A stretch of 15,842 bases of DNA from positions 1 to 15,842 of the forward strand of contig CAADUW010000237.1 in NCBI GenBank assembly GCA_900752285.1, read 5' to 3'. Below, piece by piece: positions 7,467 through 13,728 of this stretch. The notes beneath the pieces were generated by a model, which did not search any database, had not been told where the DNA came from, and saw nothing but the letters and a program-made list of their open reading frames with translations. The position numbers were made by a program, and so were the translations under genes. Every line of letters begins with the position of its first letter. The first letter of the stretch is position 1. The stretch comes from an uncultured Oscillospiraceae bacterium (GTDB lineage Bacteria > Bacillota > Clostridia > Oscillospirales > Oscillospiraceae).

Positions 7467-7540
7467 GCCCCAAACAGAAGAAGGCAGAATCCAAAAGGCA
7501 TTTGCCTGCCTTCGGCGAAAAATCAATGGAGGAATGCAGC

Positions 7541-7759
7541 ATGAAAAAAACTTATAAGATCGAAGTCGACTGCGCCAACTGCGCCAACCTGATGGAGGAT
7601 GCCACGAAGAAGACTGCCGGTGTGGCAAACGCAACCGTAAACTTCATGACCCAGAAGATGATCGTGGAATTTGAGGACGGGCAGGATCCCAAGGCCGTCA
7701 TGCAGAATGTGCTGAAAGCCTGCAAGAAAGTCGAGCCCGACTGCGAGATCGAGCTGTAA
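7541..7759 (+). CDS. Free-standing heavy-metal-associated (HMA) domain protein
   Basis: This 72-residue cytoplasmic protein is a single HMA domain (ferredoxin-like metal chaperone fold). The metal site is VDCANCAN with Cys11 and Cys14. Asp10 before the first cysteine is typical of Zn/Cd-type HMA domains rather than copper ones. A second pair, Cys61 and Cys68, lies near the C-terminus. I chose the ATG at 7541 because GGAGG sits 8 bases upstream and the protein then starts exactly with the HMA fold; a longer open frame would run through the promoter. It is 50 bases upstream of the P-type ATPase gene, which lacks its own HMA domain, so it probably delivers metal to the pump or acts as its detached sensor domain. 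Confidence 0.9.
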   Translation: MKKTYKIEVDCANCANLMEDATKKTAGVANATVNFMTQKMIVEFEDGQDPKAVMQNVLKACKKVEPDCEIEL

Positions 7760-7809
7760 GCGCCATGCCGGTCAGCAGATTCTGAGTCCCGAAAAGGAGT
7801 CGTGGCATT

Positions 7810-9690
7810 ATGAACAAAAAACAGAAAAAGATGCTTTTGCGCATCCTGATCACAGCGGTTATGCTGGTCGGGCTTCAATTTCTTCCGCTGACCGGTATTC
7901 CGAGACTGGCAGGCTATGTGGCTGCCTATCTGGTGATCGGTTATGATATTCTGAAAAAGGCCGGAAAGGGCATTCTGAACGGCCGTGCCTTTGATGAAAA
8001 CTTCCTGATGGCAATCGCCACACTGGGCGCTTTCTTCCTTGCCGTCTGGACGAAGAGCGGGGATTATCTGGAAGGGATCGCCGTCATGCTGTTCTACCAG
8101 ATCGGCGAGCTGTTCCAGAGCTATGCCGTGGGCAAGAGCCGCAGAAACATCAGTGCTTTGATGGACATCCGCCCGGACTATGCCAATATTGAAGTGGACG
8201 GCAAACTGGAGCAGGTGGATCCGGACGAGGTGACCGTCGGCAGCATCATCGTGGTACAGCCCGGCGAAAAGGTACCGCTGGATGGCATTGTTGTCAGCGG
8301 CGGCGCCAGCCTGAATACCAGCGCCCTTACGGGCGAGAGCCTGCCCCGGGATGTGAAGGAAGGAGACGGGATCATCAGCGGCTGCATCGATATGAACGGC
8401 CTTCTCAAGGTGCAGACCACGAAGGAATTCGGCGAGTCCACCGTTTCGAAGATTCTGGACCTTGTGGAAAACGCAAGCTCCCGGAAGTCCAAGTCCGAAG
8501 CCTTCATTTCCCGCTTTGCCAAGGTCTATACCCCGGCGGTCTGCATCGCCGCGGTGCTGCTGGGCATTCTTCTCCCTGTGATCCGGCTGGTGCTGGGACT
8601 GGATGCCCAGTGGGTCAACTGGATCTACCGGGCATTGACCTTCCTGGTAGTCAGCTGCCCCTGCGCGCTGGTTATCAGTATCCCCCTGAGCTTTTTCGCG
8701 GGAATCGGCTGCGCCAGCAAGGAGGGCATCCTGATCAAGGGTTCCAACTATCTGGAGGCTCTGTCCGGGGCAAAGTATGTGGTGTTTGACAAGACCGGAA
8801 CCCTGACTCAGGGCGTGTTTGAGGTGACGGGTGTCCATCACAACGCCATGGAGGAAGCAAAGCTTCTGGAGTATGCCGCACTGGCGGAGTGCGCCTCCTC
8901 CCACCCCATCAGCAAGAGCCTGCAAAAGGCTTACGGGAAGGAAATTGACCGCAGCCGGGTGGAGGATATTGAAGAAATCAGCGGATACGGCATCACCGCA
9001 AAGGTGGACGGCCACAGTGTAGCGGCAGGCAACGGCAAGCTTATGAAAAAGCTTGGCCTTGAATACCACGACTGCCACTGTGTGGGAACGATCATTCATG
9101 TGGCAATTGACGGTGCGTATGCCGGTCATATCGTCATTTCCGATGTGGTAAAGCCCCATTCGAAGGACGCTATTGCCGCACTGAAAAAATCCGGCGTGGA
9201 AAAGACGGTCATGCTGACCGGCGACGCAAAGAAAGTTGCCGATCAGGTCGCTGCCCAGCTGGGTGTGGACGAGGTTCGCAGCGAGCTGCTGCCCGCGGAT
9301 AAGGTTTCCGAGGTGGAAAAACTTTTGCAGGAGAAGGGCAGCAAGGGTGTTCTGGCTTTCGTGGGCGACGGCATTAACGACGCCCCTGTGCTCACCCGGG
9401 CGGACATCGGTATTGCCATGGGAGCCATGGGTTCCGACGCGGCGATCGAAGCAGCGGATGTGGTGCTGATGGACGACGATCCCCTGCAGATCGCCAAGGC
9501 AATTAAAATTTCCCGAAAGTGCATCGGAATCGTCCGGCAGAACATTGTGTTCTCTCTGATCGTGAAGTTCGGCTGCCTTGCCCTGACGGCTCTGGGCTAT
9601 GCCGACATGTGGGCGGCAATCTTTGCCGATGTGGGTGTCATGGTTCTTGCGGTCCTGAACGCGATCCGGGCACTGAAATACCGGGGATAA
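7810..9690 (+). CDS. cadA: P1B-type Zn2+/Cd2+(/Pb2+)-exporting ATPase without N-terminal HMA domain
   Basis: This 626-residue membrane pump exports heavy-metal ions using ATP. Visible motifs are the actuator TGES (174-177), the transmembrane metal site CPC (Cys283-Pro-Cys285), the phosphorylation motif DKTGTLT with Asp327, SSHP with His365-Pro366, and the hinge GDGINDAPVL (519-528). Lys586 in NIVFSLIVK and Asp607 in FADVG, in the last two membrane segments, are the P1B-2 signature, pointing to zinc and cadmium rather than copper. The protein starts directly at the first membrane segments, so it is shorter than CadA/ZntA proteins with an HMA domain; that domain is encoded by the preceding small gene. 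AGGAG lies 10 bases before the ATG. A strong terminator follows. Confidence 0.95.
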   Translation: MNKKQKKMLLRILITAVMLVGLQFLPLTGIPRLAGYVAAYLVIGYDILKKAGKGILNGRAFDENFLMAIATLGAFFLAVWTKSGDYLEGIAVMLFYQIGELFQSYAVGKSRRNISALMDIRPDYANIEVDGKLEQVDPDEVTVGSIIVVQPGEKVPLDGIVVSGGASLNTSALTGESLPRDVKEGDGIISGCIDMNGLLKVQTTKEFGESTVSKILDLVENASSRKSKSEAFISRFAKVYTPAVCIAAVLLGILLPVIRLVLGLDAQWVNWIYRALTFLVVSCPCALVISIPLSFFAGIGCASKEGILIKGSNYLEALSGAKYVVFDKTGTLTQGVFEVTGVHHNAMEEAKLLEYAALAECASSHPISKSLQKAYGKEIDRSRVEDIEEISGYGITAKVDGHSVAAGNGKLMKKLGLEYHDCHCVGTIIHVAIDGAYAGHIVISDVVKPHSKDAIAALKKSGVEKTVMLTGDAKKVADQVAAQLGVDEVRSELLPADKVSEVEKLLQEKGSKGVLAFVGDGINDAPVLTRADIGIAMGAMGSDAAIEAADVVLMDDDPLQIAKAIKISRKCIGIVRQNIVFSLIVKFGCLALTALGYADMWAAIFADVGVMVLAVLNAIRALKYRG

Positions 9691-9708
9691 TTCCGGAAAC
9701 GCCAAAAA

Positions 9709-9752
9709 GCCTCCCCTATGGGCCTGAACGCGGATAGGGGAGGCCCTTTTTT
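9709..9752. terminator. Bidirectional terminator between metal ATPase and alcohol dehydrogenase genes
   Basis: GCCTCCCCTAT (9709-9719) pairs perfectly with ATAGGGGAGGC (9734-9744), with a T6 run at 9747-9752 on the plus strand and a T run after GGC on the minus strand. The T6 run touches the stop codon of the minus-strand dehydrogenase gene. Confidence 0.9.
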
Positions 9753-10938
9753 ACCCTCTTTCGTATGCCATCCGGTAAATGGTCAGCATGTCCGGATAAT
9801 CAAGCTGCCGGTAGCCTGCCAGAATCCGGGTGTGATTCCGGGAGCAGTCCAGAGCCAGCTTCGGAAGGTCCGCTTCCCGGACACCCAGCGCTTTCAGACC
9901 GATGGGCATGCCGATGGAAGCATAGTACTGCTCCTGCAGGGAGATGGATTCTTCAACGGTTTTCTCCGGGTGCTCAAAATCAATGTCCAGATTCCAGACG
10001 TTTTTCGCAAACTGGAGCCAGCGGGAAATATTTGCCCGGTAGACATATCGCGCCCAGCTGCACCACAGGGCGGCAAGTCCGGCCCCGTGGGCGATCTTCG
10101 GATACATACCGGAAACCTCGTGCTCCAGCTGATGGACTGCCATCTGGAAGGTACGTCCGCACTGGGTCAGGCCGTTGTGCGCCAGAGAGGACGCCCACAT
10201 CATGTTGCCCCGGGCGGCATAGTCCTCCGGATTTTTCAGGCAGTCGGCGGAAGCCTTCCGCACGCTTTTGATCACCGCTTCGGCAATGGCGTCGGTCAGG
10301 TACGTGTCCTCTCCGGGGCAGAAGTACCGCTCCATGGTGTGCATGGCAATATCAACGGCGCCGCAGGCAGTCTGGTAGGGACTGACGGTATAGGTGAGCA
10401 CCGGATCCTCAATGGCGAAATTCATGCGGTTGCAGCTGCTGTTGAAGCCCCGCTTCTCGCCGGTTTCCGGGTTTGTAATGACGCAGGAGGCACTCATTTC
10501 GGAGCCTGCGGCAGCAAGGGTCAGGATGGCCCCCTTGGGCAGGGTGCGGGTGGGAAGCGCTTTTCCAAGGCTGAAATCCCATACGTCGGTTTCCGGATTG
10601 GCAATGCCGTTGGCGATGGCCTTGGAAGAATCCATAACGGAGCCGCCGCCTACTGCCAGAACAAAGTCAACGCCCTCCCGCCTGCCCAGCGCGATCCCTT
10701 CCCGAACCAGGGGCAGCTCCGGATTGGGCACTACGCCGCCCAGCTCCACAAAGGGAATGCCCTCGGCGTTCAGATACCCTTCGACCCGATCCAGCAGTCC
10801 GGTTTTCCGAACGGAACCGCCGCCGTAGTGGATCAGTACCTTTTTGGGGTGAAATTCCCTGATGATCTTACCGATTTTCTGTTCTTCGTCCTTGCCGAAG
10901 TAAACCTTCGTGGGGGTTTCATAGATAAAATTGTCCAT
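9751..10938 (-). CDS. Iron-containing alcohol dehydrogenase, BdhA/YqhD type
   Basis: This 395-residue NAD(P)H-dependent enzyme interconverts aldehydes and alcohols and probably regenerates NAD(P)+ during fermentation. The start MDNFIYETPTKVYFGK is characteristic of the butanol dehydrogenase (BdhA)/YqhD group. The nucleotide-binding part has YGGGSVRKTG (38-47) and the family motif GGGSVMDSSKAIA (97-109). Metal ligands are probably Asp196 and His200 (VDIAMHTME), His273 (LEHEVS) and His284 (AHGAG). I chose the ATG at 10938 because AAGGAG lies upstream and the family N-terminus starts there; an open extension of 20 residues has no family features. The gene is single, with a long structured leader. 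Cofactor preference and substrate cannot be fixed by eye. Confidence 0.92.
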   Translation of the reverse strand: MDNFIYETPTKVYFGKDEEQKIGKIIREFHPKKVLIHYGGGSVRKTGLLDRVEGYLNAEGIPFVELGGVVPNPELPLVREGIALGRREGVDFVLAVGGGSVMDSSKAIANGIANPETDVWDFSLGKALPTRTLPKGAILTLAAAGSEMSASCVITNPETGEKRGFNSSCNRMNFAIEDPVLTYTVSPYQTACGAVDIAMHTMERYFCPGEDTYLTDAIAEAVIKSVRKASADCLKNPEDYAARGNMMWASSLAHNGLTQCGRTFQMAVHQLEHEVSGMYPKIAHGAGLAALWCSWARYVYRANISRWLQFAKNVWNLDIDFEHPEKTVEESISLQEQYYASIGMPIGLKALGVREADLPKLALDCSRNHTRILAGYRQLDYPDMLTIYRMAYERG

Positions 10939-10982
10939 AAGGAATCTCCTTTTCCGCCGCCCGTTTTTTCCGGACGTCAATT

Positions 10983-11141
10983 TAGCGTCGTTTGACAAGA
11001 GTACTCATGGTTTTCCCGGACCTAAACGACATCCGGCTTCGTTATCCTCGTTGATGGGCGACAGCAAGTCAAGGACGATAACGCTGCGAAAGGCGTGCCG
11101 GAACGTCCGGCGGGCATGTGTGCCCTTGTCAAGCGACGCTA
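10983..11141 (-). repeat. 159-bp element with 17-bp inverted ends and internal hairpins, in the dehydrogenase leader
   Basis: TAGCGTCGTTTGACAAG (10983-10999) and CTTGTCAAGCGACGCTA (11125-11141) are inverted repeats with a single mismatch. Between them, reading the minus strand, are hairpins GGGCA/TGCCC (11112-11125), GCCGG/CCGGC (11097-11111), a long imperfect stem that begins CGTTATC and ends GATAACG, a CCGGA/TCCGG stem, and the palindrome GAGTACTC (10999-11006). The first minus-strand base of the closing stem lies at the predicted transcription start. It may be a structured leader RNA (riboswitch-like) or a short non-autonomous mobile element; the ends read TA-GCGTCG and CGACGC-TA, compatible with a TA target duplication. 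I recognise no known riboswitch class. Confidence 0.7.
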
Positions 11142-11148
11142 TGGCCTC

Positions 11149-11177
11149 ATTATAACACGGAAAGAAAAATCCCGCAA
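11149..11177 (-). promoter_or_regulatory. Promoter of the alcohol dehydrogenase gene
   Basis: On the minus strand TTGCGG (11172-11177), a 17-base spacer and TATAAT (11149-11154) with an extended TGT just before it. Transcription should start near 11142, one base from the closing stem of the 10983-11141 element, giving a leader of about 200 bases before the ATG at 10938. Confidence 0.75.
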
Positions 11178-11193
11178 CCGGAACAATCCGGCC

Positions 11194-11223
11194 TTGTGGT
11201 TCCGGGGGAGCATGTGATATACT
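11194..11223 (+). promoter_or_regulatory. Promoter of the HAD-like gene
   Basis: TTGTGG (11194-11199), an 18-base spacer and TATACT (11218-11223) preceded by TGA, an extended -10 arrangement. It is back to back with the dehydrogenase promoter, with the two -35 boxes only 16 bases apart. Confidence 0.6.
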
Positions 11224-11233
11224 GAATATAAAT

Positions 11234-11267
11234 GGATTTTCGTGCACGGCGCGGCGTACGAAAATCC
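11234..11267 (+). promoter_or_regulatory. 10-bp hairpin in the leader of the HAD-like gene
   Basis: GGATTTTCGT (11234-11243) pairs perfectly with ACGAAAATCC (11258-11267) around a 14-base GC-rich loop. It lies at about the predicted start of transcription and ends some 30 bases before the ATG. It lacks a T tract, so it is not a simple terminator. It could be an operator or an mRNA-stabilising stem. Confidence 0.55.
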
Positions 11268-11297
11268 GGCTTGACTGGAAAGAGAGAGGAGATCCCC

Positions 11298-12014
11298 ATG
11301 AAAAAACCTGCGATGATTTTGTTTGACTACGGACAGACGCTGATTGCGGAAGCACCCTTTGACGGGGTGGCGGGAATGCGGGCGCTGATGAAGCACGCCG
11401 TCAGGAATAAGTACAACTATACGCCGGAGCAGCTTTGGGCAGAAAGAAAGGCAATCTACCGGGATATGGGCAGAGTTGGGACGGACTGGCGCTATAAGAT
11501 CCTGATGGAGACGCCCAATTACATGCAAATGAATCTGCTCTTCGAATCCCTCGGCATTGAGATCGACCTGCCTCCGGAAGCCATGGACCGGATGCTCTGG
11601 GACGCAACCTCTCCAGGAACCCCTACAGAGGGAATTGAGGACTTCCTTTCCTACCTGTCGGAAAACGGTATCCGCACGGGCGTGGTCAGCAACATTGCCT
11701 ATTCCAGCCGGACAGTGGCGGAACGGATTCAGCGTCTGATTCCGGGCCACCGCTTCGAATTCATTCTGGCGTCCAGCGACTATATCTTCCGGAAGCCGAA
11801 TGCCAGATTTTTCCGTCTGGCGCTGGAAAAGGCGGAACTGAAGCCGGAGGACGTCTGGTACATCGGCGACAGCTATCTGTGTGATGTGGTGGGCTCCCGG
11901 AATGCGGGCATGTTCCCCGTCTGGTACAAGGGCTGCGCCGCGGACCCAAATGGAGAGGACGATGCGCTGACCGTTTCCAGCTGGACACAGCTGCGGCAGC
12001 TCATGGAAGCGTAG
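11298..12014 (+). CDS. HAD-superfamily hydrolase-like protein with a DxGxT motif I
   Basis: This 238-residue cytoplasmic protein has the haloacid-dehalogenase layout: motif I FDYGQTL with nucleophile Asp10, an alpha-helical cap at about 20-110, motif II SN (131-132), motif III Lys166 in FRKPN, and motif IV GDSYLCDVVG with Asp191 and Asp196. Position 12, normally the acid/base Asp of phosphatases, is Gly. The protein may therefore have a changed reaction, weak phosphatase activity or a non-catalytic role. I chose the ATG at 11298 because GAGAGGAG lies directly upstream and the fold starts there; an earlier in-frame ATG would begin within the leader hairpin. The substrate is unknown. A TetR-family gene follows after 106 bases. 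Confidence 0.85.
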   Translation: MKKPAMILFDYGQTLIAEAPFDGVAGMRALMKHAVRNKYNYTPEQLWAERKAIYRDMGRVGTDWRYKILMETPNYMQMNLLFESLGIEIDLPPEAMDRMLWDATSPGTPTEGIEDFLSYLSENGIRTGVVSNIAYSSRTVAERIQRLIPGHRFEFILASSDYIFRKPNARFFRLALEKAELKPEDVWYIGDSYLCDVVGSRNAGMFPVWYKGCAADPNGEDDALTVSSWTQLRQLMEA

Positions 12015-12020
12015 CGCCAG

Positions 12021-12050
12021 TTGACAGGGCAGTGTGCCCGATGTCAGGAT
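12021..12050 (+). promoter_or_regulatory. Possible promoter with embedded palindrome, upstream of the TetR-family gene
   Basis: A perfect TTGACA (12021-12026) is followed 18 bases later by TGT-CAGGAT (12042-12050), a poor but extended -10 box. Between the boxes lies GGGCA-GTG-TGCCC (12027-12039). A palindrome between -35 and -10 is a common place for TetR autoregulation. The -10 is weak, so transcription from the upstream HAD gene is also possible. Confidence 0.4.
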
Positions 12051-12120
12051 CCGCAGAACATTTCTGAACAGAACGGATTTTCAGTGGCAGAATCAGAAGA
12101 GAAGCACAGGGGGAAGCAGC

Positions 12121-12672
12121 ATGGCTTTGTACACCAAAAAGATGATCATGACCACCTTTGGGGAAATGCTGGAAGAGATGCCCTTTGATAAAATTACGGT
12201 GGCGGCGCTGGTGAAGCGGGCGGGGGTCAGCCCGAACACCTTTTACTATCACTATCCGGATATTTACGGACTTCTGGATGTATGGCTCCGGGAGAAGGCG
12301 GAATCCATGATTCCGGATCCGGAGGATATTGAATGGAAAAGCGCTACAAAGAAGATCCTGCACACCTGTAAGGATCACCCGAAAACCATCTACCATATCT
12401 TTGACGGACTGTCCCGGGATCGCCTGGAGCGGTATGTTTTTTCCCTGACTGACGATACCTTTTCCAAAATCGTCCGGAAAGCGGCAGGGGAGAATCCACT
12501 TTCGGAGGAGCGCTGCCGTGTGATCGCTTCTTTCTGCCGGTACGCCTACATTGGCTTTGTGATCCAGTTTTTCTGGAACCGCATGGAAAACGATATTGAC
12601 GGAAGTGTGGATCGGTTGGGCGCTCTGCTGGATACCTTTCTTGCCGGCGCGGTACAGATGCCGGAATCATGA
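12121..12672 (+). CDS. TetR/AcrR-family transcriptional regulator
   Basis: This 183-residue protein has the TetR-family N-terminal DNA-binding domain at about residues 5-52: FDKITVAALVKRAGVSPNTFYYHYPDIYGLL, with the typical TFYYHY recognition-helix region. The rest is a helical ligand-binding and dimerisation domain that I cannot assign to a ligand. I chose the ATG at 12121, with AGGGGGAAG upstream; earlier in-frame codons have no family features. It lies between the HAD-like gene and the lipid cluster, and a strong terminator closes it off from the latter. Its targets may be itself (palindrome at 12027-12039) or the neighbouring lipid genes (palindrome at 12750-12781); both are guesses. Confidence 0.9.
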   Translation: MALYTKKMIMTTFGEMLEEMPFDKITVAALVKRAGVSPNTFYYHYPDIYGLLDVWLREKAESMIPDPEDIEWKSATKKILHTCKDHPKTIYHIFDGLSRDRLERYVFSLTDDTFSKIVRKAAGENPLSEERCRVIASFCRYAYIGFVIQFFWNRMENDIDGSVDRLGALLDTFLAGAVQMPES

Positions 12673-12701
12673 CGCAATTATGCGGTGTTGCCTTAAATCT
12701 G

Positions 12702-12740
12702 AAATCCCACGGTGAGGTTTTCTCTCACCGTGGGATTTTT
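12702..12740 (+). terminator. Rho-independent terminator after the TetR-family gene
   Basis: AAATCCCACGGTGAG (12702-12716) pairs with CTCACCGTGGGATTT (12724-12738), a perfect 15-bp stem with a 7-base loop, ending in TTTTT. It lies 30 bases after the TetR stop. Confidence 0.93.
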
Positions 12741-12749
12741 GCGTAAAAA

Positions 12750-12781
12750 TTCAAGAATGTGCAAATCCGCACATTCTTGAA
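12750..12781. repeat. Perfect 13-bp inverted repeat upstream of the lipid cluster
   Basis: TTCAAGAATGTGC (12750-12762) and GCACATTCTTGAA (12769-12781) are exact inverted copies with a 6-base AAATCC centre. It starts only 10 bases after the preceding terminator. On the minus strand the stem is followed by a T5 run, so it could terminate antisense transcription. As a 32-base dyad about 60 bases upstream of the lipid-cluster -10 box it could also be a TetR-type operator. Confidence 0.8.
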
Positions 12782-12817
12782 TGAATATTGGAAATTCAGA
12801 CAAAGCCGCACCTTTTC

Positions 12818-12849
12818 CCATGGTATGTGTCGAATTTTGTCGATATAAT
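12818..12849 (+). promoter_or_regulatory. Probable promoter of the lipid gene cluster
   Basis: A perfect TATAAT lies at 12844-12849, about 44 bases before the GTG start. No good -35 box is found at 16-18 bases upstream. Instead the hexamer TGTCGA is repeated directly at 12828-12833 and 12838-12843, one helical turn apart, which may indicate an activator site. The exact -35 is unclear. Confidence 0.5.
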
Positions 12850-12892
12850 GAAAGCACAAAGATGAAGAGAGTGGCGAAAGGATGAGACTGCC

Positions 12893-13705
12893 GTGATTGT
12901 GTATGTGTGTCTGATTGTCCTCAGCGTAGGGATAACGCTGGGGATTTTTCTGCAAAATGCCTTGCTGCTCAGCTGGTACAACTGGTTCTGGATGCTGGCA
13001 GCGGGGGTGCTGGTATTTCTGGGACTGACGGCAGTGTATTTTCTCCTGCTGTACCTCATCTCCCTGACGGTGGACAAAAGCCGTCCGGTTTCCAAACGGC
13101 AGCCCTTTTACCGGTTCCTCCTGAATGAGACCGTGTGGCTGATCCTGCATCTGGGTAGAGTGAAGATCCGGGTGTCCGGGCTTGAAAAGCTGGAGGGTGT
13201 GCCCAGATTCCTGCTGGCAGCGAATCACCGCTCCAATTTTGATCCTTTTATTGCCATTGCGGTGTGCCCCAAAGCGGAGCTTGCCTATATCTGCAAGCCC
13301 GAGATCCTGAACATCCCCATTACGGGAAGAATTGTGCACAAGTGCTTTTTCCTGCCCATTGACCGGCAGAATAATCGGGCGGCGCTGGATACGATCCGGC
13401 ACGCTGCCGAGCTTCTGTGTGCGGGAACGGTGTCCATCGGAGTTTACCCCGAGGGGACACGAAGCAAAACCGGGGAGCTGCTGCCCTTCCGCAACGGTGC
13501 GTTCCAGATTGCCAAGCGGGGGAACGCTCCCATTGTGATCGCCAGAACCACGGGAACCGAGAATATCGCCAAAAACTTTGCCAGAAGAACGACCTGTGTG
13601 ACCTTTGAAATTCTGGACGTGCTGCCTGCCGAAGCTGCGGCTGGCATGTCGACCTGTGAAATCGGAAACCATGCCCGCCAGCTGATTCTGGGCGGAGCGG
13701 AATAA
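12893..13705 (+). CDS. plsC: PlsC-type 1-acyl-glycerol-3-phosphate acyltransferase family protein
   Basis: This 270-residue membrane protein likely transfers an acyl chain to lysophosphatidic acid or a related lipid. Two hydrophobic segments (about 2-20 and 33-60) are followed by the cytoplasmic PlsC domain: NHRSNFD with catalytic His112 and Asp117, and YPEGTRS (185-191) for substrate binding. The start is GTG at 12893, preceded by AAAGGATGAG; the nearby ATG at 12882 runs into a stop after four codons. The N-terminal membrane pair makes it somewhat longer than minimal PlsC proteins. It is followed closely by a lipid kinase gene, suggesting a joint role in phospholipid or glycolipid metabolism. 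Confidence 0.88.
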   Translation: MIVYVCLIVLSVGITLGIFLQNALLLSWYNWFWMLAAGVLVFLGLTAVYFLLLYLISLTVDKSRPVSKRQPFYRFLLNETVWLILHLGRVKIRVSGLEKLEGVPRFLLAANHRSNFDPFIAIAVCPKAELAYICKPEILNIPITGRIVHKCFFLPIDRQNNRAALDTIRHAAELLCAGTVSIGVYPEGTRSKTGELLPFRNGAFQIAKRGNAPIVIARTTGTENIAKNFARRTTCVTFEILDVLPAEAAAGMSTCEIGNHARQLILGGAE

Positions 13706-13728
13706 ATATGGAAAGAGATGGGACCCCA

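Noticed and set aside
7336..7542. A 69-residue N-terminal extension of the ArsR-AraC-type regulator
   Set aside because: It would place the start codon at the start of the divergent HMA gene and make the whole promoter/operator region coding. The ATG at 7335 has a ribosome site and begins the folded protein.
7552..9705. A 717-codon open frame on the minus strand opposite the metal ATPase gene
   Set aside because: It is antisense to a gene with all P-type ATPase motifs, has a His/Gln/Gly-rich composition with no recognisable domain, and lacks a promoter or ribosome site. It is a codon-bias shadow.
10553..10566. GGAAGCGCTTTTCC, resembling the LacI/cre-type operator
   Set aside because: It lies inside the dehydrogenase coding sequence and encodes the ordinary residues GKALP; it is an imperfect palindrome far from any promoter.
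11111..11141. TTGACA at 11128-11133 on the minus strand as the dehydrogenase -35 box
   Set aside because: No -10-like hexamer follows at 16-18 bases (only GC-rich sequence), whereas TTGCGG-17-TATAAT lies just upstream.
11234..11267. The leader hairpin of the HAD gene as a terminator
   Set aside because: No T tract on either strand, and it sits at the predicted start of transcription, so it was listed as an unassigned regulatory stem.
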